A stretch of DNA of 64,000 bases from Rhipidocladum racemiflorum (GCA_036346355.1 CM070577.1:79816509-79880508), one strand, 5' to 3'. Positions 12,823-25,311 are shown, counted from the first letter of the stretch. The notes: generated from the letters alone by a model not told the origin. Made by a program: numbers and translations.

Positions 12823-14148
12823 TGTTATGCCCTTAAGGTAATCATATGGATGATTGTAACATGACTATGTTTATAAATAATAATATGATTATTGGTCCAA
12901 TGAATGTATATCATTGTTTTGATCAACAAGTGTGTGACTTGTTTATGAAGCTCTTTACTTATTGATATAATTCGATAAATATCTCTGATCGGATATCATC
13001 GTATAGGACAACGATAAATAGATCAACACATGTATTGTTCGATGATCATGTTTCATAGATCATGAGATATGGAGATATCATCAATACATTATGGACGCAT
13101 GTTGAAGAACATGTGTTAGATAGACCCACAATGGGGCACTACGAGAATGTTACATTCTTATGTGTCATCAGTGTATCTCATACATAGTAGATGTATGATC
13201 CTTAGACCTGAGATTGCCATATTTCCTGCATGTGTAATAGTTTACCTTGGGGTTACCAAATACTATTTCCTAACCGGATAGTTATAAAGGTAGCTTTCAT
13301 GTTTACTATGAAACATGCAGAGGAAAGTGAGCAGTCAAGATGGAATTTGCCACTCCAATGTAACGGAGATATATGTCTAGGCCACTCGTGTGATATGATT
13401 AAGGAAATACATGGCCATGCCGTGATTGAGAAGTCAATCACAACTTATTAATATATCACGGATACGAGAGATGGATTAAACTGTCAAAGGATGACATGCT
13501 TCTCGCCTTGAGTTCGATCTTCATATAGTTTGGCAAAGGGATTATTACATCAGTACTTTAATCATATGCGTTTGGGAGTTGGCATGCTCTGCAAGGAGCC
13601 GCTACCGACTATTGGATTAGAAAGGGTTTTCTGAAACCATGTCCAAATGCGCATGAACCTACAGGGTCACACACTTAACGGGCTGGGACGCATTAATTCG
13701 GATTGGATCCGTAATTAATGGACCTCGTGGGCTTAGCGCGTAGATGGGCCCTAACTGCCTAGGGTTTCACCTCGTGGCTATATAAGGAGGGGAGGATGCT
13801 AGACGCAGAATACACTTTCGTGCAGTTTAGAGGTGTTTCGCCAGAAACCCTAGCCACCTCCTCTCGTTGCTCATGCCGAGCGACCCGGTGCTTGCACACC
13901 GACGCACGGCGTTCCATCCCCGGACGTGTGGACTGCTGTGGTGATGCTGCTGCTACTGCGGCGTGGAGAGGACGATCCGCGGCGAGGACGATCCACGCCG
14001 AGAACGATCCACTACAACGACGTGCGAAGGATTCCGCAACTGCGCGTCTAGTGGTAATAGATCTATGATCCCCTTCTTGCGAGTAGCTTTTCTGGTTTGC
14101 GGTAGAAATTTTAATTTGTGCTAGTGTAGCACACCGCGTCCCCCAACA
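12823..14148 (+). mobile_element. Solo LTR, Ty1/copia type (about 1.33 kb)
   Basis: Opens with TGTTATGCCCTTAAGG and closes with CGTCCCCCAACA (TG...CA). It carries a TATA-like GGCTATATAAGGAGGGG near 13776-13792 followed by a GC-rich leader, the layout of an LTR promoter. CTCGAT occurs just outside both ends (12813-12818 and 14149-14154), which may be the target duplication if a few bases at the left edge are non-LTR. No internal domain is attached. Confidence 0.55.
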
Positions 14149-14932
14149 CTCGATCCGCTATAAGTAGCTCTTTTCCTCTCCGGGTAGGTGGGCTCTAACC
14201 TGCACCCAAATACCGTACCTCTTCACAACCTTCTTGAAGGAATCACTGGTTCTCACGCTTCCAAGCTGTCTAGGAAGCTGCAACCTCCAAGAGTATCAAG
14301 ACGATGACGCTTGCTTGAAGACAATCAAGTGTAGGAAGCTCAATTGAAAGCAAATTCAACACTTGAATGCTCACAACTACTCAAAAGATGAGGAATGAAT
14401 GCTCAAGAGATGTATGTGCTTGCTAGGGCTCAAGTATTTTCCTACGAGGTGCTAAGAGAGCTCAAATGCTTGGGTATGAGGTATATTTATAGCCCACTCT
14501 CTCAAAAGAGCCATTGCAATCATATTTCACTAAAAAGGCAAAATTTGGACATTCTAATTTGCATAATTTGGACAAACTCAATTCTAATGGTAACATGCAA
14601 ACTAGCCATTACATGCCAAATTTGGATATTCTAAAATCCATAATTCGGACATTTCAAATATTCAGTAGCACTAGTACTTAGAAAAACCACCTCCTGTAAA
14701 TTCCAATAGCACCAATTAGGACATTTCGAAAGTACCAATTAGGGCATTCCAATTTTGTACATTTGGCAAAAACTATTCACACTCTTCCTGTAAAAATGTC
14801 CGAATATACCAATTAGGACATTCCGAATTGCCAAATCCCGAGTTACACACTATATGTCAAAATGTCCTAATTTCATATTATGATATTCCAAATTATAAAA
14901 TGAGGATATTCTTCCAGGAGGTGTAACATCCT

Positions 14933-15135
14933 AAAATTGGCTTTTCTTAGATTTATTGTGCATTTGCTATTTTTGAGAATTTTCTGTAATTTATTTCAAT
15001 TAAGCCTTTTGTTAAATGTATTGAAAAATTTGAAAATTTTTATTAAAGTTTGTTAGAAAATATTTTATTTGAGTCCCAAATACCTTGAATTATTTTCCAA
15101 AATTTTCCTAGAATTTTTCAGGTATTTCTGCTATT
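14933..15135 (+). repeat. LTR-start fragment related to the chromovirus LTR at 54880-58628
   Basis: Begins TGTAACATCCTAAAATTGG and runs through AAAATATTTTATTTGAGTCC and TTTTCCTAGAATTTTTC. The first ~200 bp of the minus-strand LTR starting at 58628 has the same order of phrases (AAAATATTTTATTTGAGTCC, TTTTCTAGGATTTTTCTGG). Homology is lost after about 15135. Confidence 0.5.
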
Positions 15136-15963
15136 TATTTTGGTTTATTTAGATTTCTCTGTAACAACATCACAAACTCTGCAAATCCCGGAGAAAGACA
15201 AACACAAGAATAAATCGAGAGCTTTCTATGTAAAGCATTCAACAAAACCGGACGCCAACACTGAAATGGCAATCCGTAAAAGGCATAACACTAACCTCTT
15301 CTTCTTTGTCTTCAACCAAAGAAGGGAAAACCACACAAAAACCGCCGAAATACCATCAGCGAAAACTCAACACCAAGCACCTTTCCTTGATTTCCAATCA
15401 CTAAAAAAACCACAGAAACCAACCCAAACCGATCGTTAGAACGGTAAAAGAAATCCAAAAGGATCCACCATCAACTCTTCCATTTGACTCCAACCAACTA
15501 CCCGAACTACAACAGAAAGGATAAGCACTCTCCCTACGGGAGGTTTAGTAGTCTTTTGGTGATGGCTCTCACCGGCCACACCGAAACTCCACACAACTTT
15601 ACTACGAACTAAAGAAAGTGACCAAAACCCTTCGGCACCACAACCTCACTTTATCAAACATATAGCATTTCAATCAATACTTTTGTAAGTATAACATCAT
15701 ACATCATCAAAGATGTAGCATTTAATATCAAAGCTTAAATACAACATTTAAGCGGATAGCATCGATACCCATACCGTTCCTACTGTGCATCAGAGTGTGT
15801 CAAGTTTTAAATTAGTTAACCAAACTATTTCAGATTTTAAGGTTATTGCCCTAAGGCCAAATTTTAACAAGTAAACCTATGCCATGTTTCTACTTTTTCA
15901 AGTCAATATTTTAGTTTACTCTAAAGTAAATTACTACGTTCACATTCCATGGACCTGAAGCCC
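15136..15963 (-). other. Probable leader of the minus-strand gypsy element, no gene
   Basis: This stretch follows the primer-binding site of the LTR at 15978-18136 on the minus strand and should be that element's untranslated leader. A 99-codon open frame at 15140-15439 (+) has no recognisable domain. No gag or pol similarity was found, so the element is truncated here. Confidence 0.4.
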
Positions 15964-15975
15964 GCTCTGATACCA
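15964..15975 (-). promoter_or_regulatory. Retrotransposon primer-binding site (initiator tRNA-Met type)
   Basis: The minus strand reads TGGTATCAGAGC two bases inside the LTR end. It is complementary to the 3' end of plant initiator tRNA-Met, the usual reverse-transcription primer. It marks the neighbouring LTR as the 5' LTR of a minus-strand element. Confidence 0.85.
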
Positions 15976-15977
15976 AC

Positions 15978-18136
15978 TGTAACACCCCGGCATCTAGTTT
16001 GCCGCGAATGTCACCCAAACAGCTCTAGACACAACCAAAATCACATATTTAACAATAAATTACAGCAACTACGCTAATAGTTTAGTTGAAAATTCGGCAG
16101 CATTCCCTTTGTTTTTCCATGGGGTTTAAGCAACAATAATATTGTCACATCATTATAGCATAACAGATGCCATCTAAACGGCACTAACCGAAGTTAAAGC
16201 ATCATCTCAAGTCCATAACATAAACTCCAACGTTTCATGAATCAAATACAAAAGGAACAATAAAACCAAGCACATAAGCTAGCATAATCCAAGTTTTTAA
16301 CGCAATAAGATAATCATTACAACTACAAGTGGGAGTGTGTAGTTGTCTAGGTGAACAACACTATGTGGAGATGTGATGCTAATCTCCCTTCCCCCGACTG
16401 CCGAGTTCATGGTACCTAAAAACAACACAAAACAACAAGCGTGAGTTCATCACTCAGCGAAGTGTATTGCAATGATACAAAAACAATACTCAACTCACAT
16501 CCATACTTAATGCCATTCACATATCCTGAGAGTCAACTCATGAACTTCATGTATGCTCTCATATAACATCATCATAAACATCTCAAAACACATCTTCGTA
16601 TGCATCTCATAGAACGTCATAATCATCTCATAAACCACTTCATTCATGCAATGCACATGTCCCTTTGAAGCACATACCGGTATTGCCGAGTGCACACCCG
16701 TCGGCGTGCACCCTCTTTCCCCCTTCCATCCCGTAGATGGAGGGTGCCTACTCCTCGCTTCCATTCCCAACCGTGGATGGAATCACGAGGTAGGACTTAC
16801 TCAATGGCGCTCCGGATTAGTCATAACTTCCTCACCGACCTTACCGGACTAGTTATGACTTCCTCACCGACCTGGCCAGTTCTCATGCCATGTATGCAAA
16901 TATGTCATACACAGAAAAAACTTGCACATAAACTCAACTAAACATTGCATAGCCTCATTATAAACCATTTTCATCATATCTCAAGTAAGAGTCAATCATG
17001 GCATCATATCATAAAGCATGTGTAAACCATCTCATTTTCAAACATTACGGCTCCCTAAGCCGCAACCACTACAATACACTTGCCTTCAACCGTGGACAAC
17101 GGATTGGCGAGAGGATGAGGGCACTCCCGGGGTCACACCACCTGCACATACATGTTTTACACTCAATATCATACCACCCAAGCAAGTACAAAACTCAGAA
17201 CACAACGATTCTACCCGAAACCCCGAAAACCTGAAAAACAGACCAATCTGTCCGTCGGGACAGCAGGCTTCCAACAATCATAACTTGAGTTCTAAGACTC
17301 CAAATTGAGTAAACGACTATATCATCGCGAAGCTTAGGAAATTTCCCAGATTTTTCTAAGTATTGGGAAAAGGTGATTTGGCTTCTAAAATTGCCCAATC
17401 TACAGATCAACACGATCTGTCCCAATCACGTCACAGTTTTGAACACGTTCGGTAAAACAGCCATAACTTTCAAACGGCTGATCTGAATTTCACGTTCTTG
17501 TCGTCCACTGAAAGGTATTGAAATTACCTACAACTTTCTCAAAAGGCGGACGACCAAATTCCGAATCTAAAATCCCCGAAACTGCGACCGAAATCGACTG
17601 TCTAGAATTGGCCGAGGCTACCGCGCGTGACAGATCTAATAAACGACATCATACCTCTAATAGCAGCACCCAAACACCAAAATTAATCATGTTAATCCCC
17701 ACCTAACCAGAACCACAACCCTACAAACCAAATCCACATTGCTTACCTTCCCTTGACGAACTTCCGGGTCGACGCACGTCTCCTCCTCGCGACCCAATCC
17801 TCCGTCCCTCCGCCGGAACCGCCCGAAACTCCGAATCCCCGCGGATGGAGCACTCCCGAACAGCACTATGGGGGCTATGAGAGGTGGGGATTGAGGTGGG
17901 GAGACGTGGGAGGGGTGCAAAGGGAGAGGGAGAGGTGTGGCTAGGGGAGGCAAGGGGACGCAAGGGGGAAGCCCTAGGGTTTTATTGCAGAAATTTCCCC
18001 ACATGGGCCAAGAAAACCCCCCACCTACGGCCCAATAAAGTCCCCCAAGGCCCGAACCCCCGAAAACAGCCCAAAACACGATAAAACACCATACCGTAAT
18101 GCCGTACTCCCTAAAGTCACATTCTGAGATGCCACA
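15978..18136 (-). mobile_element. 5' LTR of a Ty3/gypsy-type element (2159 bp)
   Basis: On the minus strand it starts TGTGGCATCTCAGAATGTGAC at 18136 and ends GATGCCGGGGTGTTACA at 15978, and is followed at once by a tRNA-Met primer-binding site. It matches 6531-8697 along its whole length. The two LTR ends are themselves imperfect inverted repeats (TGTGxCAxCxCAGAATGTG against TGTAACACCCCGGCATC). It abuts a copia 3' fragment at 18137, so it probably inserted there. Confidence 0.75.
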
Positions 18137-18148
18137 GATAAAGACTCT

Positions 18149-18850
18149 TTCAGACCGAGAGTGGAAAATAAGGAAGTCTTAAAACTTGAAGTCACATACT
18201 TAAGTGCCATTGAAGCACTTATTTATCTTACGAATTGCAAAAAGCCTAATATTGCATCCACAGTAAATTTGCTAGCAAGATATAGTGCAGCCCAACAAAA
18301 AAATATTGTGCTGCTGTCAAGACTTTACTCAGATACCTCCAAGGTATTCAAGATCTTGGGTTATTTTACTGAAAGGACCAAGACTTAATCATGGTGGGAT
18401 ATATGGATGCTGACTATCTGTTTGATCCCCACAGTGCTAAATCTTAGACTGATTTTATGTTTCTCTATGGTGGTTCAACCATTTCTTGGCAGTCTTTTAA
18501 GTAGAATTTGGTAGCTATTCTACTAACCACCTAGAGATTATAGCTTTATATGAAGCCTCACGTAAATGTATTTGGCTGAGACGTATGATTAACTATATCC
18601 AGAAGTCACGTGGTCTTAATACCGTTGATACCCTCATGATTATCTATGAAGATAGTAGTGCTTATGTTGCACAAATATAAATGGGTTATGTTAAAAGCAA
18701 TATAATGAAGCATATTGTCTCTAAACTTTTCTATCCCCATGAACTGCAGAAGAATGGTGAGGTAAATATACTGCAAGTTAAGTCATGTGAAAAATCTATT
18801 TATTCACTAAGTCTTTGCTAAAATCTAGTTTCCAAATATGTGTTAATGTC
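18149..18850 (+). pseudogene. Ty1/copia polyprotein 3' fragment (RT end and RNase H)
   Basis: The frame from about 18150 reads FRPRVENKEV, then YLSAIEALIYLTNCKKPNIA and VNLLARYSAA, the segment joining reverse transcriptase to RNase H in copia polyproteins. Further down, GYMDADYLFDPHSAKS, FLYGGSTISWQSFK and a degraded KSCEKS / FTKSL-type end are seen in other frames. In-frame stops and frameshifts make it non-functional. The 5' part is missing, cut off by the gypsy LTR ending at 18136. Confidence 0.8.
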
Positions 18851-19135
18851 ACTAAAATGAAACGACTTAGAGATAAACAGAGCTCAGAGGGAGTAAATCC
18901 ATAAACCATGACCCTTAATATGATCCTACAGATTCTATAAATTTAGAAGATTATAAGCTGCATTTTTTTTTCTCTCAGTGAGTTTTCATGTAGTTTTCTC
19001 ATATAAAAGTTTTTAATGAGGCAACTAATGTAACACGGTATGCGAGTCCAATGTACTCTTTTCTCTGTATATTTTTTCCTATTGGATTTTTTGAGTAGTT
19101 TTTGATAAGATATGTGTATTACACAATATTAGCCT

Positions 19136-19380
19136 AAGGGGGAGTGTTGAGATAGAGTTTGACTCTAAGTCTCAGTTGTCCAAATATTATTGGACTCTAT
19201 CTTGGTGTGGTGAATCCGAATCTATCTCTTATCAGCTATTAATATATATTTGGCACCCTCTTATACAAAAGAATTAATTTAATAAAGAGATATAATAGTT
19301 TTGTCTGCCTACATTATGTGTGTTCTCTATTTATATTTACTAATTTATTGGTGCATCCTGGTTGATTAAGCACAGATGGA
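19136..19380 (+). mobile_element. Polypurine tract and 3' LTR of the copia fragment
   Basis: AAGGGGGAG at 19136-19144 is directly followed by TGTTGAGATAGAG at 19145, the standard junction of polypurine tract and LTR start. The LTR runs over AT-rich sequence with polyadenylation-like signals (AATAAAGAG near 19280). Its right edge could not be fixed; about 19375-19380 is an estimate. Confidence 0.6.
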
Positions 19381-19781
19381 ATCATTCTACCACGGAAATA
19401 ATAACTAAAAAGAGCTGATTTTTTGTATTTTTTTAGAAATAATCATTTTTTAATCGGCAATTACAAAAATATACGTATTTTTTGTAAATTTGCAAAAATG
19501 ATCTTTTTTCGCGCCACGTCAACGCGAAATGATTCTTTTCGCATCACGTCACAGCGAAATGTATATTTTTCGCGCCACGTCACAGCGAAATGGTGGTTTC
19601 GCGCCACCGTGGCACGAAATGGGGCGGCCGAGCTGACGTAAGCCGCGCCAAATACAAGCGCGAGAGGAGCGCCGGCAAAGCGGGCAGGGGTCGGCGCAGA
19701 GTGGGCAGGGGGCGGCGCAGAGCGGGCAGGCGGGCAGGAGGGGGGCGGCAATAATTGCCGTTCCACCGGCCGGCTCGAAGC

Positions 19782-19918
19782 AAGAAACAGAGAAGAAGAA
19801 GAGAAGGAGAGAAGAAGGAAAAGGAAGAAGAAGAGAAACAGAGAAGAAGAAAAAGAAGGAAAAGGAGGAAGAAAAAGGAAGAAAAAAGAGGAGAAGAAGA
19901 AGAGGAAGGAGAGAAAAT
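19782..19918 (+). repeat. Near-homopurine GAA/GGA tract in the MULE leader
   Basis: About 137 bases almost entirely of A and G (a few C), mainly GAAGAA and GGAGAA units, between the terminal region and the transposase start. It may be the source of long spurious frames on either strand. Confidence 0.8.
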
Positions 19919-20617
19919 AAGTTTGCTGTTCGTCCGTTCATCATCTGTTCTTCGTGTGTTCATCGTTCGTTCGTCGTTCGTTCTTCGTTCATCGGTTAGT
20001 AATCGCGTATAATTATTTTTTTGTCGATAAATTTGTATGTAAGTAGGAGAAATATACCTACATTTAGAAAACCGGTAGAGTAGCAAGAAAAAAATGTAGT
20101 ACATAATTAATTAGATTTAATGTATATATCATGAAAGTATGTGTAGATTATTTAGGTAGAATATTGTAAATGCGCAAATAATGTCGGTACATAATTTGCA
20201 AAGATAAAATTGACAGGATTAAAACAAACATAACAGCAAGTAATTATTTGCGCGGCATAAAAATTGCTTAGCACTGAAAAGATAAATAGTCATAACTTTT
20301 GAACCTCAAATGGAATGAAATAATTTTTTAACAAACTGTTAAATCATGTAGTATCGGAAAAAGCAAAAAACTATAGTTTTGTATCGAAATGATGTGAAAT
20401 ATGTTTGATTGTGTAGTTTGTTATCCAAATGATGCACGATGCAACTGTTAATTGGTACCATGATGTACGATAATAAATGTACGTAGTGTGGTAGGATGTT
20501 GTTCAAATGTTTTTGTTTCACAACTCTATTGCAGTTGCCATTAATATGCAGTTGGTATATCAAATATTAATTGCGCATATCGTAAACAATTTTTAATTTG
20601 CAGTAGCTACGTCTGCT

Positions 20618-22630
20618 ATGGATGCATTCAAAGTGTTTTACGGTGACGGAGTGGTTCAGGAGGGGCAATACGGGGTAGATCTGAGTAGCTTTCAGCAGTG
20701 TATTTTATACCATCAGAATCCGGATGAAATGAGTTTCGAAGATCTGTGCGGGTGGATTTGTCACAGTCTTTCGCTGAATCCTATAGTGCATGATGTGAGC
20801 ATTAAATGCTTGTGGCCGAGAGGTACACACGACTCGGTATGGGTGCTTAGACCGTTAGAGCAGGCTCAGTCTTGGAGGAACTACGTCAATTCATCAAGAC
20901 GACGTGGCTGGGGTTTTGTCCTCTATGTGCAGGCGACGGTCAAAACAGACTTGGCAAGTAACGAAACCCCGATCGCGGTGCAAGCAGAAGGTCCGGCGGA
21001 AGTTCATGACAATATTCGGTCAAGCGCTGCAGCGACGGGACAAGCAGATGAAGGGGAGGAGTTGGAAGGGTTAGTGGATGTGCTAGAGGAAGACAATCTA
21101 CGGGCGGCGGGGGAAGAAGAGGCACTTGCGATGGACGAACACGATGAATCATCCTCGGACGATGATGACAGTATGTCCGCACAGGTGCCTGCTGCTTGGA
21201 ATAGGGGTGAAGCGAAAGACCTAGCAGTCGATGATGCCGCTGACTCGACATGTGAGTACCGACCAATTGAGGTTCGTGTGCACGCAATGTATGCGGAGAA
21301 GTCCGCTTTGCAGGATGCTATAAGGGTCTGGGCAATGAGCTTGCAGCCGGCAAGAGTTGTGAAATCCAAAGAAAGATTGTTACGGGTGAAGTGCGAAAAC
21401 GCCGAATGTGGTTGGCGTGTTCATGCCCACAGGCCCAAGTATGAGTTGAACTGGGTAGTCACGAAGGTGGTGCGACAGCTTGTGTTCTCGAGCAATGTAA
21501 CATCGAGACATCGTAACGACCTCATCTTTCATCGCGAACGTGATGTACGGAGAGATTGTGGAGAAGTTTGACATGGAGGCACAAAGACATAGTACTTGCC
21601 ATGAGGAACAGATATAAATACCAAATCAGCTACGCCAAAGCGTGGAGGGCGAAGCAGAAGGCATTGGAGAAGCGCTTTGGTACATTCGAGGCATCCTATG
21701 ATAATCTTCCCGGCTCGGACGTCTTGAAGGAAAGAAACCCGGGACATATACTGCTATACATGATAGAGAATCTCAGAACCCACCCGGCTTTATGGTTATG
21801 GAGCGTGCTTTTATCGCACTTGGGCCTTGTGTGGAGGCTTTCAGGCATTGCCGGCCGATTATGTGTGTGGACGGGACTTTCCTCACCGGCAAGTACAAGG
21901 GCCAAATTTTGACGGCCATCGGTGTGGACGGAAACAACCAGATACTTCCTATAGCCTTTGCTTTCGTGGAAGGTGAAAACTACGAGAGTTGGCTGTGGTT
22001 CTTCAGAAAACTGAAGATCGGAGTTGTGAAGGATAGGCCTAATGTGTGCATAATTCACGACCGCCATGCTGGGCTGATGAAAGCGATAAAGAAGATGCAG
22101 GGAGATGTGCAAGAGCCCTTTCCGTGGCCGGATTTGCAGAACCGGTGGTGCATGCGACATATGGCAGCTAACCTGTTCAAATATTTCAAAAGTAAGAAGT
22201 TGATGAACCTATTCAAGAGGTTGTGCAAGCAAAATCAGCAGAGAAAGTTTGATGCCATCTGGGAGAAGCTTGACGAGCTCACTAGCAAGCAGATACGTGA
22301 CGGAGAGAGACAAGCCGGGGGCAGTACTTCCGAGGCACCACAACGTTTGCAGCCATTACCGGACATTGACCCCCCAAACATCAGAAGGAGGCTTTCCAGA
22401 AACATCAAGTGTTTCGACCTTTGGATCAGTCCGAACCGGTTGAGAAGTGGGCACTATTGTATGACACACTTGGGGCAAGGTATGGGGTTATGACAACCAA
22501 CCTTGCTGAGGTATACAACTGGGTAATAAGGGGTCTTCGTGGCATGCCCCTTGTCGCTATCGTGGAAGGTATGTTGTACGGTACAGTGAGGTATTTCCGG
22601 GAACGGCATGCCGCGGCAGTATTGCATGCA
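20618..22630 (+). pseudogene. mudrA-like: MULE transposase (mudrA type), frameshifted
   Basis: Transposase of the surrounding MULE. The first 300 codons (20618-21477) are open: an N-terminal region, an acidic linker (residues ~140-195), then the MuDR zinc-knuckle-like segment (LLRVKCENAECGWRVHAHR). The catalytic DDE domain is open at 21792-22493, with CVDGTFLTG, IIHDRHAGLMKA and FVEGENYESW as the likely acidic residues, and the CMRHMAANLFKYF Cys/His pair. The C-terminal block (EKWALLYDTLGARYGVMTT) lies in another frame from about 22430. I count frame changes near 21478, 21512, 21582, 21750 and 22430. An acceptor-like TTTAATTTGCAG just before the ATG suggests a 5'-leader intron. The coding sequence passes straight into PMD sequence at about 22630. 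Confidence 0.85.
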
Positions 22631-22636
22631 AGTACC

Positions 22637-25117
22637 ATTCAGAGTCCCTCCTTACTGCCCTCGTGGACCGCTGGCGGCCTGAGACGCATACCTTCCATCT
22701 GCCCTGCGGAGAGATGACGCCGACTCTGCAGGATGTTTTGATGCTGACCGGCCTCCCAATCGCCGCCAGCGGTTGTGCCACCGAGGTGGATGACGACCAG
22801 CGTGGCGACCTTTTGCTCGGTTTGCAGGAGTCCTCCCGCCGCACAGGAGGCCACCGCAAGACGCCCCGCTACACCCACGACAGCGGCACGGTCCCACTCT
22901 CACGTGGCTTCGCCAATTCGAGGTATGTGTCGGCACGGTTCAAAATTGGTCCGATTTATTTTATCTGTGTAACCAAAAACATTTTCTTCTTGCAGGTAAC
23001 TAGGATGGCTGGGGACGCCACGGAGTACCAGGTGAGCCGGCACCTGGAGGCTTACCTGTTGTGGTTGTTCGGGTGGGTGATGTTCACCACGACCCATGGA
23101 GACAGCGTCGACGCTAGGCTTGTCCCGATCGCACGGGCCATAGCGGATGCTGCCCCCCATGAGGTTCCCGAGTATAGCTGGGGGTCAGCTGTACTTTGTG
23201 CCACCTACCGGGGTCTATGCGATGCGTGCCTCAGGACGCGCCTCGGTTCGATCCTCTCCGGGTGCCCACTCCTGCTCATGCTATGGTCGTTCGAGCGCTT
23301 CCAGATTGGACGACCATGGGTTGACGACCCGGTGTATGGCCCGGAGTTCTACGGGGACACGGAGGTGGACCGCCCTACGATGGGCTCTCTTTGGTGCCGC
23401 AGACGGGTACGGACATGTTTTTTATGCTACGCAATCTCGCTTTACAGCCTCTTTCGTATTAACTTTGTATCGGTACCTTCTGTAGCCACAATGGGCTGGT
23501 CTGCAGGTACGGAGTGTCTACGCCCACTTCACCGAGGCGTTCGACCTTTTGCGGCCGGAGCGTGTCCGGTGGGAACCTTACACCTTATCGGAGGTTAGGA
23601 AGCGCGCCCCACATGGTTTATCCATCCTTTGCGCGCGAGATCTGGTGTACTTGCACACACGACGGAAGCTTGTGTACGATGTGTACGTTGAGGATTACTC
23701 GGTTCACCGGGTAATGAGGCAGCTGGGACTCAGGCAGGAGGTCCCTGTTCCACGCGGCGTGCCAGTCCCCACAGAGACACACATGTCGGTAACATCACTC
23801 CCCCTTACATTTCGAATGCAACTCATTGCACATGCTAACGGGTTTACAACTTCCGTAGGCATTCGAGGAGAGGTGGCCGCCGGACTAACTGGGCCGTGAA
23901 GATGGCCCCTTGGGTGGAGCAGTGGACTCAGGCACTACAAGACCGGGTTGCAGATTATGACGTATACGACATACAGGGATACCAGGAGTACCTGCAATGG
24001 TACTCCCCACTTACGCGAGTACGCCTCTTGCCCCCTGCTGACCCGGAGGATATTGTGCCGGCTCGTGCTCACGACACATATCCCACCCAGGTTGCATCAG
24101 CGATGCACTTTGTGGTACGTAAACTAGGCAATCTACTCAAATTTTTAACGACATGCAAGCATACATATATCTTACGTCATGTCATCACTTTCAGGGCGAC
24201 ATGGGGACAGAGATGGAGCAAGACTTGAGGTCCATGAGAGGCCGTTTGTGCGGGGGTTTGGAGACCTCCCGGGAGGAGATCACGGCGTTCATGGATCGAA
24301 TGATCGCGAAGACGGCGAGGATTGTACGGGCCGCTTCGTTTAAGCATAGTTTTGACGCCGCCGTGGGGTCGCATACGTCGGGCGTAAGGCCAGGGGTCGG
24401 ATTAGTACACGATCGCCGACGCCACCGCCGCCGACACCTCCCACGCCGTCGCATCACCGCCGCCCGACAAAGACCCTTCGGACCTCGGACGCTGCCAGAC
24501 TCCGCCGCCACAGGAGCAGCCTGGGAGCTCGTCGTGGCAGCAGCGGGCCCCGTTCTTCGGGGCAGGTAATATTCTCACTTAAACATGCATTGCATTTCAT
24601 AGTAACTAATAGTCGTGTATGACAGGCCTCCCGTTAGGATACCCTGGCGGCGCGACATGGATGCCTACTCATTTCTTCGTTCCGACCCCAGGTTTGTTCA
24701 ATATGCTTCGTAAACTGACATTGCAAGACATTTTACTTTCAAATATATTCGTCACTCGAACTGACTATAGTAGTTCCAGGTTACCGTCCGGAGGGCCAGA
24801 CTACGCCGCACACGCGGCCAGACGACTTCGAGACGGAGTATGCTGGTCCGACGCATCCAGACGTCTGTTGGGGTCACACCGAGCGCCCCACGCCTACACA
24901 CCCTCTGCACTGAAGTTCTTCGAGTCAAGACTGCACCACCCGTGCTTGGAGCCGGATCGAGCGACCATCAGACCGGTGGACCCCTTCAGGGCCCAGACGT
25001 CGACCGGCAGATGAACGTCGACAGGAGAGGCGTACCAGACCTCGTGCACAGGGGCGGGGAGGTGACCAGGGAGAGGGAGATGACCAGGGAGAGGACTACG
25101 ACGATGTCGAGGATTGA
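22637..25117 (+). pseudogene. Plant mobile domain (PMD / MAIN-like) gene inside the MULE
   Basis: PMD proteins (MAIN/MAIL family, once called phosphatase 7 long-form-like) are nuclear and linked to silencing; many copies travel in transposons. Seen here: ALVDRWRPETHTFHLPCGEM and LQDVLMLTGLPI, then after an intron EYQVSRHLEAYLLWLFGWVM and EYSWGSAVLCATYRGLC, then VYAHFTEAFDLLRPERVRWE, RRTNWAVKMAPWVEQW, and a Pro/Arg-rich acidic tail ending at TGA 25115-25117. GT/AG introns that restore the reading order: 22923-22995, 23407-23485, 23789-23858, 24115-24194, 24566-24625 and 24692-24779. Lesions: two extra bases near 22903 (between GTVPL and TWLRQFE) and at least one frame change near 24900. No start codon of its own is evident; it is fused to the transposase tail. 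Confidence 0.8.
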
Positions 25118-25304
25118 GTATTGTATTGCTACGTTGTATTTCTGCGTTGTAATGTTTGTTGTTTATTGTACATTTCTGTCAGCTTTTGTCAAATCAAACT
25201 CGTGTCATTATTGCTTTTGTCCCATCGCATGCAAAGCGTCAGAAGAATCCGATGCTCACGGATTTGATCTTCTCTTAAGTCCGCCACTGTACCCTATGGC
25301 TGGC

Positions 25305-25311
25305 TATTTAA
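25305..25311 (+). promoter_or_regulatory. TATA-like element before the GRF-finger gene
   Basis: TATTTAA lies 52-58 bp upstream of the ATG at 25363, in sequence that follows the PMD stop codon, suggesting a separate transcript for the third MULE gene. Confidence 0.4.

Larger units (their letters stand above)
11815..14932 (+). repeat. LTR-like host sequence interrupted by three insertions (SIRE-like guess)
   Basis: Starts TGTAGGATCAAGGATAAC followed by CTAGAGAGGGTGAAT, a phrase I associate with long grass copia (SIRE/Maximus) LTRs. It resumes after 14148 with a TATA-like TATATTTATAGCCC near 14478. Insertions at 12020-12401, 12407-12647 and 12823-14148 break it up. The last 400 bp repeat the phrase AATTAGGACATT in both orientations. 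The family assignment is a memory-based guess, and the right edge is set only by the next LTR-like start at 14933. Confidence 0.35.

Noticed and set aside
15140..15439. 99-codon plus-strand frame
   Set aside because: Lys/Thr/Gln-rich translation without a family. It lies in the probable leader of a minus-strand retroelement.
19549..20104. Minus-strand frames of 131-174 codons before the MULE transposase
   Set aside because: They are antisense to a homopurine tract, giving Ser/Phe/Leu runs without homology.
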